Below, in pieces: positions 1 through 9,662 of a stretch of 64,000 nt of DNA. This DNA comes from Aliidiomarina sp. B3213 (lineage in GTDB: Bacteria > Pseudomonadota > Gammaproteobacteria > Enterobacterales > Alteromonadaceae), in assembly GCF_003290085.1 (NCBI RefSeq), contig NZ_QMKJ01000001.1, positions 744,001-808,000 on the forward strand, in the 5' to 3' direction. Under the pieces are notes generated by a model. It saw only the letters and a program-made list of their open reading frames with translations. It did no database searches and was not told the DNA's origin. Every line of letters begins with the position of its first letter. Positions within the stretch are counted from its first letter, which is position 1. A program made the translations under genes and the position numbers.

Positions 1-5
1 CGCAT

Positions 6-41
6 AAAAAAAGCGGCTCAATTCGCATTGAGCCGCTTTTT
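6..41 (-). terminator. Intrinsic terminator after greA
   Basis: A 12-bp perfect stem (11-22 with 27-38) closes on a TCGC loop and is flanked by an A-run on one side and a T-run on the other. It therefore works as an intrinsic terminator in either direction. It starts 20 bases past the greA stop and should end the carAB-greA transcript. Confidence 0.9.
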
Positions 42-60
42 ACTGCTTATTAAGTTGCGA

Positions 61-537
61 TTAAAGGTGTTCTACCTTTACCACCTCGTATTCAACATCA
101 CCGCCAGGTGTCCCTACTACAGCAACGTCATCAACGCTTTTACCAATCAACGCACGCGCAATAGGTGAATTCACAGAAATTAAGTTTTGCTTAATATCCG
201 CTTCATCGTCACCCACTATACGGTATGTAACTTCTTCGTCTGTTTTGGTGTTATATACGGTTACCGTAACACCAAAAATAACACGGCCAGATTCAGCCAT
301 TTTAGTTACATCAATAATTTGAGCGTTAGAAAGTTTAGCTTCAATTTCTTGAATACGTCCTTCACAGAAGCTCTGTTGCTCACGCGCAGCATGGTACTCA
401 GCATTTTCTTTAAGATCACCATGCTCGCGAGCATCCGCAATAGCTTCAATAATGCGTGGGCGCTCTTCGCTTTTTAAACGCTTTAACTCAGCGCGTAATG
501 CTTCCGCGCCAGAAACTGTCATGGGTATCTGATTCAT
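61..537 (-). CDS. greA: Transcription elongation factor GreA
   Basis: GreA binds the secondary channel of RNA polymerase and stimulates cleavage of backtracked transcripts. The 158 residues equal the E. coli length. The start [12 protein letters not shown] is the usual GreA beginning, followed by an N-terminal coiled coil with acidic residues at its tip ([18 protein letters not shown]) and a C-terminal FKBP-like domain ([16 protein letters not shown]). The ATG overlaps the carB stop in an ATGA (534-537), so translation is probably coupled. A strong terminator follows directly. The order carA-carB-greA is conserved in gammaproteobacteria. Confidence 0.98.
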   Translation of the reverse strand: MNQIPMTVSGAEALRAELKRLKSEERPRIIEAIADAREHGDLKENAEYHAAREQQSFCEGRIQEIEAKLSNAQIIDVTKMAESGRVIFGVTVTVYNTKTDEEVTYRIVGDDEADIKQNLISVNSPIARALIGKSVDDVAVVGTPGGDVEYEVVKVEHL

Positions 538-3500
538 ACTTCCTTCACTCGCTTATGTAAATCCTGAACTGAGCTTACACGCGCGCGATCGTCGACCGTG
601 TGCGCTTTCACTGTGGCAAACCCAGCATTTAATGTAATCGTATAGACTACATTATTTAGCAGCGCTTCGCGACGGATATAAACAGAATCAGTTATAGCCT
701 GACGGCCTTCCACAGTGTTTACAATATAACTGTACTCACCATTTTTAATAGCGTCGACTATATTTGGACGGCCTTCTTGTAGTTTATTCACTACTGAACA
801 CTGAATACCCGCTTCTTTCAATGCAGCAGCAGTGCCACGGGTAGCTTCTACAGAAAATCCTAAAGAAATCAGTCCGCGTGCTAGGTCAATTACACGATGT
901 TTGTCGCCTGGTCTCACCGACAACAACGCTTTACCCTGACGAGGTAAAGCTTGGCCACAACCCAAGTTAGCCTTGGCGTAAGCCTCTTCGAAGCTTTCAC
1001 CAACACCCATAACTTCACCGGTAGAGCGCATTTCAGGCCCACGAATTGGATCCACGCCTTGGAATTTAGCAAATGGCACCACAACTTCTTTCACAGAGAA
1101 GTACGGAGGAATAACTTCACTAACATGGCCCTGCTCTTTCAAAGACTGCCCAGCCATTACACGTGCCGCCACTTTTGCTAGCGGAACGCCAGTAGCTTTA
1201 GACACGAACGGTACAGTACGTGCCGCTCGCGGATTTACCTCAATGAGGTAAATCTCATTGTCTTGAATAGCGAACTGCGTGTTCATCAAACCGCGAACAT
1301 TAAGCTCATGAGCTAACTTACGCACTTGCTCACGTAATTCAGACTGAATCACATCACTCAGTGAATATGGTGGTAATGAACATGCTGAGTCTCCAGAGTG
1401 AACCCCTGCCTGCTCAATGTGCTGCATAATGCCGCCCACAAGCACTGTGTCGCCATCACAAACTGCATCGATATCTACCTCAATTGCGTTATCGAGGAAC
1501 CGGTCTAGAAGAACTGGAGCATCATTTGAAACTTTAACCGCTTCGGTAAGGTAGCGGCGCAGGTCTGCCTCATCGTACACAATTTCCATTGCACGCCCAC
1601 CAAGAACATAAGACGGACGAACAACAAGCGGATAGCCAATCCGGCGAGACTCGTTAATAGCTTCATCAAAGCCCGTTACCGTAGCATTCTCTGGTTGCTT
1701 CAAGCCCAGTTTATTAACTGCACTTTGGAAACGTTCACGGTCTTCCGCCATATCGATAGCGTCTGGAGAAGTACCGATGATTGGAACATTGTTAGCTTCC
1801 AACGCTCGAGCCAATTTCAGCGGCGTCTGACCGCCGTATTGCACGATAACCCCTTTAGGTTGTTCAACGCGAACAATCTCAAGAACGTCTTCAAGGGTTA
1901 TAGGTTCGAAATATAAGCGATCAGACGTATCGTAATCAGTAGACACGGTTTCAGGGTTACAATTCACCATAATCGTTTCGTAACCGTCTTCGCGCATAGC
2001 TAAGGCGGCATGAACACAGCAGTAATCGAACTCAATACCTTGTCCAATTCGGTTTGGACCACCACCAATAACCATGATTTTGTCTTTGTCCGACGGACGC
2101 GACTCACATTCTTCGTCGTAGGTGGAATACATGTATGCAGTTTCAGAGGCGAATTCTGCAGCACACGTGTCCACACGCTTATAAACTGGGAGCACATTTA
2201 AGCTACGGCGCTTTTCACGTACTTCGTCTTCCGCAACGCCTAGCACAGCTGCGATACGGAAATCCGAGAACCCTTTGCGTTTAATATGACGCATTGCATG
2301 TTCATCTAAGCCAGCTAAACCAAGCTCTTTAATTTCGGTTTCTAGCGCAATAATTTCTTCAATTTGTACTAAGTACCAGCGGTCGATTTTAGTAAGTTTG
2401 AATACATCTTCAACGCTCATACCAATCCGGAACGCGTCCCCGATATACCAAATTCTTTCAGCCCCTGGCTCTTTCAATTCACGAATAATTTGCGCCTTGG
2501 CTTCTTCACCCTCACCTTCCACGATTGGATCAAAGCCCGAAGAACCAAGTTCAAGTCCGCGCAACGCTTTTTGCATCGACTCTTGTAGGTTACGGCCTAT
2601 TGCCATCACCTCACCCACAGACTTCATTTGTGTGGTTAATCGATCATTGGCGCCAGCAAATTTCTCAAAGTTAAAGCGAGGAATCTTTGTGACCACATAG
2701 TCAAGTGCAGGTTCGAACGACGCAGGTGTTTTCCCACCAGTGATTTCGTTCTCAAGTTCATCTAACGTGTAACCCACAGCGAGCTTCGCAGCCACTTTAG
2801 CAATCGGGAATCCAGTTGCTTTAGAAGCGAGTGCTGAAGAACGGCTTACCCGCGGGTTCATTTCAATGATCACCATACGGCCCGTGTCTGGACAAATACC
2901 AAACTGCACATTTGAGCCACCGGTTTCAACACCGATTTCTCGTAGTACCGCCATCGAGGCGTCGCGCATAATTTGATATTCTTTATCCGACAAAGTTTGC
3001 GCCGGAGCTACCGTAATCGAGTCACCCGTATGAATACCCATTGGGTCGAAGTTTTCAATGGAACATACAATAATGCAGTTGTCGTTCTTGTCTCGAACAA
3101 CCTCCATTTCGTACTCTTTCCAACCAATCAACGACTCGTCAATAAGTAATTCGTTGGTACGCGACAACGCTAAACCACGTAAACAAATTTCCTCGAATTC
3201 TTCGCGGTTGTATGCAATACCACCACCGCTTCCGCCCATCGTAAATGACGGACGAATAATACATGGGAAGCCAACACGGTCTAATACACCAAATGCTTCT
3301 TCCATGCTTTGCGCAATCTCGGCACGAGGTGTTTCCAAGCCAATTGCCTTCATTGCTTTGTCAAAACGATCCCGGTCTTCCGCTTTATCTATAGCGTCAG
3401 CCGTTGCGCCGATCATTTCCACGCCATATTTCTTAAGTACACCCTGCTCTTCAAGCTCTAGCGCACAGTTCAACGCTGTTTGCCCACCCATCGTTGGCAA

Positions 3501-3758
3501 AATAGCGTCTGGCTTTTCAATAGAAATGATTTTCTCTACAACTTCCCAATGAATAGGCTCGATGTAAGTAGCATCAGCCATTTCTGGGTCAGTCATAATC
3601 GTTGCAGGGTTCGAGTTCACAAGAATTACGCGATAACCTTCCTCACGCAGCGCTTTACACGCTTGCGCACCAGAATAGTCGAACTCACATGCTTGGCCGA
3701 TAACAATTGGACCGGCGCCGATAATCAGAATACTTTTTATGTCGGTACGCTTTGGCAT
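534..3758 (-). CDS. carB: Carbamoyl-phosphate synthase large subunit
   Basis: CarB uses ammonia channelled from CarA, bicarbonate and two ATP to make carbamoyl phosphate for arginine and pyrimidine synthesis. The protein has 1074 residues (E. coli 1073). Two homologous ATP-grasp halves are visible: one begins at [22 protein letters not shown] and the second at [20 protein letters not shown], each with [10 protein letters not shown]- or [10 protein letters not shown]-type nucleotide loops. The C-terminal MGS-like allosteric domain begins near [12 protein letters not shown]. The start lies 20 bases past the carA stop, and the stop overlaps greA. It is one operon with carA. Confidence 0.98.
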   Translation of the reverse strand: MPKRTDIKSILIIGAGPIVIGQACEFDYSGAQACKALREEGYRVILVNSNPATIMTDPEMADATYIEPIHWEVVEKIISIEKPDAILPTMGGQTALNCALELEEQGVLKKYGVEMIGATADAIDKAEDRDRFDKAMKAIGLETPRAEIAQSMEEAFGVLDRVGFPCIIRPSFTMGGSGGGIAYNREEFEEICLRGLALSRTNELLIDESLIGWKEYEMEVVRDKNDNCIIVCSIENFDPMGIHTGDSITVAPAQTLSDKEYQIMRDASMAVLREIGVETGGSNVQFGICPDTGRMVIIEMNPRVSRSSALASKATGFPIAKVAAKLAVGYTLDELENEITGGKTPASFEPALDYVVTKIPRFNFEKFAGANDRLTTQMKSVGEVMAIGRNLQESMQKALRGLELGSSGFDPIVEGEGEEAKAQIIRELKEPGAERIWYIGDAFRIGMSVEDVFKLTKIDRWYLVQIEEIIALETEIKELGLAGLDEHAMRHIKRKGFSDFRIAAVLGVAEDEVREKRRSLNVLPVYKRVDTCAAEFASETAYMYSTYDEECESRPSDKDKIMVIGGGPNRIGQGIEFDYCCVHAALAMREDGYETIMVNCNPETVSTDYDTSDRLYFEPITLEDVLEIVRVEQPKGVIVQYGGQTPLKLARALEANNVPIIGTSPDAIDMAEDRERFQSAVNKLGLKQPENATVTGFDEAINESRRIGYPLVVRPSYVLGGRAMEIVYDEADLRRYLTEAVKVSNDAPVLLDRFLDNAIEVDIDAVCDGDTVLVGGIMQHIEQAGVHSGDSACSLPPYSLSDVIQSELREQVRKLAHELNVRGLMNTQFAIQDNEIYLIEVNPRAARTVPFVSKATGVPLAKVAARVMAGQSLKEQGHVSEVIPPYFSVKEVVVPFAKFQGVDPIRGPEMRSTGEVMGVGESFEEAYAKANLGCGQALPRQGKALLSVRPGDKHRVIDLARGLISLGFSVEATRGTAAALKEAGIQCSVVNKLQEGRPNIVDAIKNGEYSYIVNTVEGRQAITDSVYIRREALLNNVVYTITLNAGFATVKAHTVDDRARVSSVQDLHKRVKEV

Positions 3759-3778
3759 AGGGACATTGCTTCCTTTTT

Positions 3779-4948
3779 TTAAACCGCGGCTTTTTGGTGC
3801 GCTTTCATAAGTTCAACAAAGTGATCGAACAACGGAGCAGCATCGTTTGGTCCAGGACTTGCCTCTGGGTGACCTTGAAAACCGAATGCAGGTTTGTCTG
3901 TTCTATGAATACCTTGTAATGAACCGTCAAATAATGACTTGTGTGTTGCCTTCATGTTTTCAGGTAACGTAGCTTCGTCCACCGCAAAACCATGGTTTTG
4001 ACTGGTAATCATCACACGTCCCGAATCAAGGTCTACCACTGGGTGGTTCGCACCATGGTGGCCAAATTTCATTTTGCTGGTTTTTGCACCTGAAGCTATT
4101 GCTAGCAGTTGGTGCCCTAAACAGATACCAAATACCGGCAAACCTTTCTCTAAGAACGTTTTAATTGCTGAAATAGCATAGTCACACGGCTCTGGGTCAC
4201 CAGGACCATTCGACAAGAAAACCCCATCAGGATTCATGTCTAAAACATCTTGCGCAGGCGTTTGAGCAGGTACTACAGTAACGCGGCAGTGGCGAGAAGC
4301 TAACATACGTAAAATATTGAGCTTCACACCGAAGTCGTATGCAACTACATGGAACTGAGTATCTTGTTGCTTTTGGAAGCCATCTTCCAAAGTCCAAGTG
4401 CCCTCTGTCCATGGATAGCTGCTGTCACACGTAGCTACTTTTGCTAAGTCTAAGCCGCTTAGTCCACCAAACGCTTTAGCGTGTTTCAGTGCCTCATCTA
4501 CCGGAGCTTCTTCGTCTGCGGCGTAGGTATATACACAACCGTTTTGTGCACCCGTTTCACGCAGTCTGTTCGTGAGTTTGCGGGTATCTATATCCGCAAT
4601 TCCCACCACATTATTCGACTTTAGATACTCTCCCAAAGGCATTTCATTACGGAAATTACTCGCTACTGGAGACTCTTCACGTATAACGAGCGCTTTAGCC
4701 CATACGCTATTTGATTCACAGTCTTGAGAGTTAGTGCCGTAATTGCCAATGTGGGGATAAGTCAGGGTGACGATTTGTTCTGAATAGGAAGGGTCAGTTA
4801 AAATTTCTTGGTAGCCAGTCATCGCTGTATTGAAGACGACTTCTCCGACGGCGTGTCCTTCGGCGCCTATTGCGCGTCCGTAAAACACAGTGCCATCAGC
4901 GAGTACCAAAATTGCTTTGCGTGCAGTCTTGCTCGCTTGAATACTCAA
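3779..4948 (-). CDS. carA: Carbamoyl-phosphate synthase small (glutaminase) subunit
   Basis: CarA is a class I glutamine amidotransferase that releases ammonia for CarB. The nucleophile elbow [11 protein letters not shown] and the catalytic His/Glu motif [10 protein letters not shown] are present. I place the start at the TTG at 4946-4948 because a GGAGG (4954-4958) sits 5 bases upstream; this gives 389 residues against 382 in E. coli. The open frame continues to a GTG at 4987, but those codons ([12 protein letters not shown]) cover the Shine-Dalgarno and a hairpin and do not look like protein. A terminator-like hairpin ends 16 bases before the start, so expression is probably set by attenuation. 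carB follows after 20 bases. Confidence 0.96.
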   Translation of the reverse strand: MSIQASKTARKAILVLADGTVFYGRAIGAEGHAVGEVVFNTAMTGYQEILTDPSYSEQIVTLTYPHIGNYGTNSQDCESNSVWAKALVIREESPVASNFRNEMPLGEYLKSNNVVGIADIDTRKLTNRLRETGAQNGCVYTYAADEEAPVDEALKHAKAFGGLSGLDLAKVATCDSSYPWTEGTWTLEDGFQKQQDTQFHVVAYDFGVKLNILRMLASRHCRVTVVPAQTPAQDVLDMNPDGVFLSNGPGDPEPCDYAISAIKTFLEKGLPVFGICLGHQLLAIASGAKTSKMKFGHHGANHPVVDLDSGRVMITSQNHGFAVDEATLPENMKATHKSLFDGSLQGIHRTDKPAFGFQGHPEASPGPNDAAPLFDHFVELMKAHQKAAV

Positions 4949-5007
4949 GGGAACCTCCGAACATAAAAAAACGGGCAAGTTTCGCACTTACTTCCCCGTT
5001 TTAACAC
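4945..5007 (-). other. Possible 20-codon leader ORF before carA
   Basis: A GTG at 5005-5007 opens a frame of 20 codons that reads through the hairpin and its T-run (residues [14 protein letters not shown] at the end). It stops at a TGA overlapping the carA TTG as TTGA. This is the geometry expected for a leader peptide coupled to UTP-sensitive attenuation. The ribosome-binding site before the GTG is weak, and the ORF may be chance. Confidence 0.25.
4965..5002 (-). promoter_or_regulatory. Terminator-like attenuator in the carA leader
   Basis: On the minus strand the arms 4990-5002 and 4968-4980 pair at 12 of 13 positions (one G-G mismatch) around a 9-base loop and run into seven T. This is a textbook intrinsic terminator. 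Only 16 bases separate the T-run from the carA TTG, and they contain the Shine-Dalgarno. Any carA promoter must therefore lie upstream of the hairpin. It could act as the dapB terminator with read-through, but its position is that of an attenuator, as in pyrBI. I see no convincing promoter hexamers in the rest of the gap. Confidence 0.6.
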
Positions 5008-5117
5008 CGTATCCAATGCCAAATCGTTCGCTATTTAAACATTACTTTGAACGCAAAAAGGAACGTTGACACAGTTAGCTTGCCGGCGTTCGGCAAATTG
5101 TTAGTATTGTACGAAAT

Positions 5118-5942
5118 TCACGGCTTTGCGTCTAGCCCAAGAACGTCCTCCATGGTGTAATTTCCTGCAGATTTATCCGCAAGCCATTGCGCAGCCTTAA
5201 TTGCACCTTCTGCAAAAGTCGCTCTAGACGCCACTCTATGGGTTAACTCTAGTCTCTCCGACCCTGTAACTAGGTAAACCGTGTGTTCACCCACTATGTC
5301 TCCAGCACGAATCGACGCAAACCCAATTGAGCCTTTTTCATGCGTCATATCCTCGCCATTACGGTCAAAAGCTCTCACCTGTGCCAAATCCTGGCCTCTT
5401 CCCGAAGCAGCGGCTTGCCCTAATAACAATGCAGTACCCGATGGAGCGTCTTTCTTACGAGTATGGTGCGCCTCAACAATTTCTATATCGGCGTCTATTC
5501 CCAATATCGCACTAGACTGCTCCACAAGGTGTCGTAATAACGTGATTCCCACACTAGTATTTGCTGCATAAACTACCGCCAAACTCTCCGACAGCTCATG
5601 AATAGCATTTGTGTCTTGTTCAGAGAGCCCCGTAGTACAAAGCACTACAGGTTTATTCATTGCTTGGTAAGTTTTTAAACGTTCCGACAAACCCTCGGCA
5701 ACGGCAAAATCGATAACCACGTCACAACCTTCCAAACTTGAATATTGATCTGTAATTTGAAGGCCTGCTGGCTCTGAATGCCCAGCTTGCACGCCAAGAC
5801 AAGCGCCTATCTCTTTCCCTAAAGAAGTCGACTGGCTATGTGTTATAGCAGCTGCAAGCTGCGCTTCTTTATGCCCCAAGAGTGCTTGGGCAACTTGTAG
5901 CCCCATTCGGCCCGTTGCCCCCACTAAACCAACTTTAATCAT
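5118..5942 (-). CDS. dapB: 4-hydroxy-tetrahydrodipicolinate reductase
   Basis: DapB reduces the DapA product with NAD(P)H on the way to diaminopimelate and lysine. The 274 residues match the family length. The N-terminal Rossmann motif VGLVGATGRMG is intact, and the substrate and catalytic segment EAHHTRKKDAPSGTA carries the His pair and Lys typical of the family. The ATG overlaps the stop of the M48 protease gene (ATGA, 5939-5942), suggesting coupled translation. A short hairpin (5080-5096) without a T-run follows 22 bases after the stop. In many relatives dnaKJ precede dapB; here other genes do. Confidence 0.97.
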   Translation of the reverse strand: MIKVGLVGATGRMGLQVAQALLGHKEAQLAAAITHSQSTSLGKEIGACLGVQAGHSEPAGLQITDQYSSLEGCDVVIDFAVAEGLSERLKTYQAMNKPVVLCTTGLSEQDTNAIHELSESLAVVYAANTSVGITLLRHLVEQSSAILGIDADIEIVEAHHTRKKDAPSGTALLLGQAAASGRGQDLAQVRAFDRNGEDMTHEKGSIGFASIRAGDIVGEHTVYLVTGSERLELTHRVASRATFAEGAIKAAQWLADKSAGNYTMEDVLGLDAKP

Positions 5943-6787
5943 TTACTTGTCGCTTTTGAGTCTGTATTCAACGAGTCAAGTTGCGGCTTTTCACAGCTTG
6001 GCAAACTACCTTGTTGTGCTCGTTCTTGGTAATACGGCATTACACTTGGAACTTGCCCACCTAAGTCTTCGATACGACTTTCCGGCGCAGGGTGCGTAGA
6101 GAGTATTTCTGGACCACTGCCTTGTGACCGCTCAGCCATCAGTTCCCACAAACGAACAGACTGCCCAGGTTCAAACCCAGCCTCAGCCATAAGCTGAAGG
6201 CCGATTTCATCGGCTTCAGACTCGTGAGTACGGCTAAATGGAAGCAACACTCCCACTTGAGCCCCTACACCCAACCCAGCCATAATCAAGTTCCGTTGCT
6301 CTGAAGGTCGATCAGACAAGATTAAATCAGCTGCGAACAATCCAGCAGACACTAGAATATTACCGCTCATGCGTTCACCACCATGCTCAGCCATCACATG
6401 TCCGATCTCATGGCCCATTACCGCAGCGAGCTGATGTTGGTTTTCAGCCAGTCGTATCATTCCTGTGTATACGCCCATGTAGCCACCAGGTAATGCGAAT
6501 GCGTTAACCGTTTCTTCCTCAAATACCGCAACTTCCCAATCATATTCACGGTATTCCTGAGGCAAAACAGCAACTAAATGGTCTGTAATACACTGTACGT
6601 AGGCATTTAACTCCGGGTCTTGTGTAACATTGCCCTCTTCTTTCATTTGGGTAAAAGAAGCACGACCCATTTCATTGAGCTGATCACTGCTCATGAAGTT
6701 AATCGTTGCGCGGCCGGTTGGGGAGCTACTGCATGCCACAACAGTTAGTGCACAAAGACTCGCTAAAACTTTCAATTTGATACGCAT
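5939..6787 (-). CDS. M48 family metalloprotease, lipoprotein
   Basis: This is a zinc protease of the LoiP/YcaL/BepA group, expected to be membrane-anchored in the periplasm and to act in envelope protein quality control. The signal peptide ends in a lipobox (VVAC, Cys19). The zinc motif HEIGH lies at 126-130, and the downstream SRTHESEAD segment (185-193) supplies the third ligand. The remainder has no TPR repeats, unlike BepA (282 residues). The start has a GAGGT 5 to 9 bases upstream. It lies 10 bases after yjdM and overlaps dapB, so it is probably in one transcript with both. The exact substrate cannot be told. Confidence 0.88.
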   Translation of the reverse strand: MRIKLKVLASLCALTVVACSSSPTGRATINFMSSDQLNEMGRASFTQMKEEGNVTQDPELNAYVQCITDHLVAVLPQEYREYDWEVAVFEEETVNAFALPGGYMGVYTGMIRLAENQHQLAAVMGHEIGHVMAEHGGERMSGNILVSAGLFAADLILSDRPSEQRNLIMAGLGVGAQVGVLLPFSRTHESEADEIGLQLMAEAGFEPGQSVRLWELMAERSQGSGPEILSTHPAPESRIEDLGGQVPSVMPYYQERAQQGSLPSCEKPQLDSLNTDSKATSK

Positions 6788-6797
6788 TTTTAGTACC

Positions 6798-7142
6798 TCA
6801 TGCCTTTTTAACGAATTGAGACTTCAACATCATCGGCCCCACACCATCAACCTTACAGTCGATATCGTGGTCGCCGTCTACAAGTCTCTTAATAACGGCT
6901 TTAGTACCCACTTTAAGTGTTTGTGAAGTGCCTTTTACTTTTAGATCTTTCGCCAACGTGACTTTGTCACCTTCAACTAGCGGTTGTCCGTTAGTGTCTT
7001 TAATATCTAAGGTTTCCTCATCAGACCCAACTACCTCGCTCGGGTTCCATTCATGACCGCACTCGGGGCAAATTAACAACGCTTGGTCTTCATAAACATA
7101 ATGGGAGTCGCATTTAGGGCAGTTCGGCAATGATTCGCTCAT
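6798..7142 (-). CDS. yjdM: YjdM/PhnA-like zinc-ribbon protein
   Basis: This small cytosolic protein (114 residues; E. coli YjdM 111) was once called PhnA. An N-terminal zinc ribbon is formed by CPKC and CPEC pairs (residues 8-35), followed by a compact beta domain rich in [18 protein letters not shown] segments. The family has no agreed biochemical role, and the old link to phosphonate use is not supported by any phosphonate gene here. Its neighbours wrbA (42 bases upstream) and the M48 protease (10 bases downstream) suggest a stress-related operon, which is inference only. Confidence 0.9.
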   Translation of the reverse strand: MSESLPNCPKCDSHYVYEDQALLICPECGHEWNPSEVVGSDEETLDIKDTNGQPLVEGDKVTLAKDLKVKGTSQTLKVGTKAVIKRLVDGDHDIDCKVDGVGPMMLKSQFVKKA

Positions 7143-7184
7143 ATCAGTCTCGTTCTGGTTAAATACATCAAGTTAATGTCTATA

Positions 7185-7781
7185 TTATTGAAGTTTTCTC
7201 GCAAGCTTTGCAATGTATTCCCCTTGGAATCTCGCCCCCGCCAGCTCATTTTCTGTTGGCCAGCGGCTACCATCGCCACCAGCTAAGGTTGTTGCGCCAT
7301 AAGGGCTTCCCCCAGTCACTTCATCGATAACCATTTGTCCTTTAAAGCTGTACGGCAACCCTGCGATAACGAAACCCAAATGTAAAAGCACCGTGTGGAA
7401 ATTGAGTAATGTAGCTTCCTGCCCGCCGTGTTGCGTGGCGGTAGACGTAAATACACCGGCTACTTTCCCAACCATGTCCCCATTCACCCAAAGTGAACCG
7501 CATTGGTCTAAAAAATTTTTCATTTGCGAAGCCATCATGCCAAAGCGAGTTGGCGTCCCAAAAATAACACCATCGTAATCTTTGAGATCTTCTGGCTTTG
7601 CAATATCCGCACTTTGCTCGAGCTTGTAACCGGACTTCTCCGCAATCTCGCTACTCACTAACTCAGGTACTCGTTTGATATCTACGTCTACACCACCGTC
7701 TTGAGCCCCTTCAGCAATAGCTTGAGCCATACGTTCTATGTGTCCATAACTGGAATAATACAGTACTAAAATACGTGCCAT
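7185..7781 (-). CDS. wrbA: NAD(P)H:quinone oxidoreductase WrbA
   Basis: WrbA is a tetrameric flavodoxin-like enzyme that reduces quinones by two electrons and limits radical formation. The 198 residues equal the E. coli length. The FMN phosphate loop [12 protein letters not shown] is at the N-terminus. The isoalloxazine-contact segments [19 protein letters not shown] and [13 protein letters not shown] and the late [14 protein letters not shown] motif are all present. A clean AAGGAG precedes the ATG. The gene is divergent from purM and probably heads the operon with yjdM. Confidence 0.96.
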   Translation of the reverse strand: MARILVLYYSSYGHIERMAQAIAEGAQDGGVDVDIKRVPELVSSEIAEKSGYKLEQSADIAKPEDLKDYDGVIFGTPTRFGMMASQMKNFLDQCGSLWVNGDMVGKVAGVFTSTATQHGGQEATLLNFHTVLLHLGFVIAGLPYSFKGQMVIDEVTGGSPYGATTLAGGDGSRWPTENELAGARFQGEYIAKLARKLQ

Positions 7782-7903
7782 GAGAAGCTCCTTGCTGCGC
7801 TATCTTTTCACTATCCTAGCGGTTGCAACGACACAGAACCACTTTTCCTAGTGAACAAAGATAAAAAAACAGGATTTGTCGTTTATGCAGAATAGGATTG
7901 TGG

Positions 7904-7942
7904 TAGAATTCGCACCCGACATCAAACATCCTGCCTGTCGGG
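7904..7942 (+). promoter_or_regulatory. Probable purM promoter and leader inverted repeat
   Basis: An extended -10 (TGG-TAGAAT, hexamer 7904-7909) lies about 70 bases before the purM GTG, with a weak -35 (TTTATG) 16 bases upstream. Just past the expected start of transcription are perfect 7-base arms CCCGACA (7915-7921) and TGTCGGG (7936-7942) around a 14-base loop. No T-run follows. It does not resemble the E. coli PurR operator. It could be an RNA hairpin or an operator. Confidence 0.4.
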
Positions 7943-7977
7943 CGACAAGAAGACACTTTTGTGCTGAGGACAAACTC

Positions 7978-9021
7978 GTGAGCGAGCAAAAACCTTCCTT
8001 GAGTTATAAAGACGCTGGCGTAGATATCGACGCTGGAAATGCACTTGTAGAACGAATCAAAACCGTTACGCGTAAAACCCACCGCCCAGAAGTTATGGGA
8101 AATATTGGTGGTTTTGGTGCTCTTTGTGAAATTCCAACAGGTTACAAGCAGCCCGTGCTTGTGTCTGGCACAGACGGTGTCGGTACTAAACTAAGATTGG
8201 CCATCGATTTAAAACAACATAGCGGAGTGGGTATCGACCTAGTCGCGATGTGTGTGAATGACCTGATCGTTCAAGGCGCAGAGCCTCTTTTCTTCTTAGA
8301 TTACTATGCCACCGGCAAGTTAAATGTAGACGTTGCAGCCGACGTAGTCACAGGAATAGGTGAAGGTTGTCAGCAATCTGGCTGTGCACTCATTGGTGGT
8401 GAAACAGCTGAAATGCCTGGTATGTACGAAGGCGACGACTATGACCTCGCAGGCTTTTGCGTCGGTGTAGTAGAAAAAAGCGAAATTATTGACGGCACTC
8501 AAGTCAAAGCAGGTGACAAATTAATTGGCGTGGCTTCTTCTGGTCCGCACTCAAATGGTTACTCTTTGATTCGTAAAGTATTAGAAGTTTCTGGTGCCGA
8601 TATCAATCAAGACTTAGAAGGGAAAACTCTCGCAGAGCATTTGCTAGAGCCGACGAAAATTTATGTGAAACCTGTGCTTGAGCTTATCAAGAACGTTCAA
8701 GTTAACGCGATTTCTCACATTACTGGCGGCGGCTTCCAAGAGAACATTCCACGTGTGCTACCTGAAGGTACAAAAGCTGTTGTTAAGAAGAATAGTTGGC
8801 AGTGGCCAACAATTTTCAGTTGGTTACAAGAAAACGGCAACATAGCTCGCGACGAGATGTTCAGAACCTTTAACTGCGGCGTCGGACTAGTTATTGCAGT
8901 TCCAGCCGAACAAGCTGAACAAGCCGTAACATTCCTGAACGACCAAGGCGAAAGTGCTTGGGTACTCGGAACCATTGAGAGCCGTAATGACGCGGAAGAA
9001 GCGGTGGAGTTTACTGAATGA
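7978..9021 (+). CDS. purM: Phosphoribosylformylglycinamidine cyclo-ligase (AIR synthetase)
   Basis: PurM closes the imidazole ring to form AIR in purine synthesis. I choose the GTG at 7978 because a GAGGA lies 7 bases upstream and the result is 347 residues (E. coli 345); the open frame upstream to 7876 is leader. Family landmarks are [22 protein letters not shown], the [12 protein letters not shown] loop, [25 protein letters not shown] and the glycine-rich [15 protein letters not shown]. The stop overlaps the purN ATG in ATGA, so the two are a coupled pair, as in E. coli. Confidence 0.97.
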   Translation: MSEQKPSLSYKDAGVDIDAGNALVERIKTVTRKTHRPEVMGNIGGFGALCEIPTGYKQPVLVSGTDGVGTKLRLAIDLKQHSGVGIDLVAMCVNDLIVQGAEPLFFLDYYATGKLNVDVAADVVTGIGEGCQQSGCALIGGETAEMPGMYEGDDYDLAGFCVGVVEKSEIIDGTQVKAGDKLIGVASSGPHSNGYSLIRKVLEVSGADINQDLEGKTLAEHLLEPTKIYVKPVLELIKNVQVNAISHITGGGFQENIPRVLPEGTKAVVKKNSWQWPTIFSWLQENGNIARDEMFRTFNCGVGLVIAVPAEQAEQAVTFLNDQGESAWVLGTIESRNDAEEAVEFTE

Positions 9022-9662
9022 GCTTAGCGCGTGTCGTTATTCTTATTTCAGGCTCAGGCACCAACATGGTGAATTTAACTGAGGCCTGTCAAGAAGGACA
9101 AATACCAGGTGAAGTTGTTGCCGTGATTAGTAATAAACCCGACGCAAAAGGTTTAGACAAAGCAGCGCAACTGGGTATAAACACCGAAGTTCTCTCGCAT
9201 AAAGAATATGCAACACGAGAAGACTATGACCAGGCATTAACGCAGCTTATCGACAGCTATCAACCAGACGTTATTGTACTTGCTGGATTCATGCGCATTC
9301 TTACCGCTGATTTGGTTCGTCACTTCTCAGGTAAAATGCTCAATATCCACCCTTCTTTGTTACCCAAATACAAAGGACTTAATACACACCAGAGAGCTTT
9401 AGACGCCGGTGACGATATTCATGGCGTGAGCGTGCATTTTGTGAGTGAAGAACTAGACGGTGGGCCTGTAGTGCTGCAAGCACAAATCCCAATCTTTGCT
9501 GGCGACACTGTTGAAGACCTGCAAGAACGTGTTCACGAGCAGGAATATCGCATATACCCACTTGTACTGAAGTGGGTATGCGAGGGACGGCTGAAACTTA
9601 CCGAGCAAGGCGCACATTTAGACGGCACGCTGTTAGGGCCACAAGGTTACGCTGCAGACTAA
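9018..9662 (+). CDS. purN: Phosphoribosylglycinamide formyltransferase 1
   Basis: PurN transfers formyl from 10-formyl-THF to GAR. The 214 residues agree with the family (E. coli 212). Motifs are the GAR-phosphate loop [10 protein letters not shown], the catalytic region [11 protein letters not shown]...[19 protein letters not shown] with the catalytic Asn-His, and [20 protein letters not shown] with the catalytic Asp. The stop TAA shares CTAA (9659-9662) with the TAG stop of the convergent DUF3108 gene, so no terminator fits between them. Confidence 0.97.
   Translation: MSLARVVILISGSGTNMVNLTEACQEGQIPGEVVAVISNKPDAKGLDKAAQLGINTEVLSHKEYATREDYDQALTQLIDSYQPDVIVLAGFMRILTADLVRHFSGKMLNIHPSLLPKYKGLNTHQRALDAGDDIHGVSVHFVSEELDGGPVVLQAQIPIFAGDTVEDLQERVHEQEYRIYPLVLKWVCEGRLKLTEQGAHLDGTLLGPQGYAAD

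Noticed and set aside
3058-3552. 164-codon plus-strand ORF inside carB
   Set aside because: It is antisense to a full-length, highly conserved carB and has no recognisable domain or ribosome-binding site.
4949-4987. Longer CarA starting at GTG 4987
   Set aside because: These codons contain a good Shine-Dalgarno and one arm of the hairpin; the TTG at 4948 gives the expected length.
5080-5096. Hairpin after dapB as a terminator
   Set aside because: The 6-bp stem is not followed by a T-run on the minus strand.
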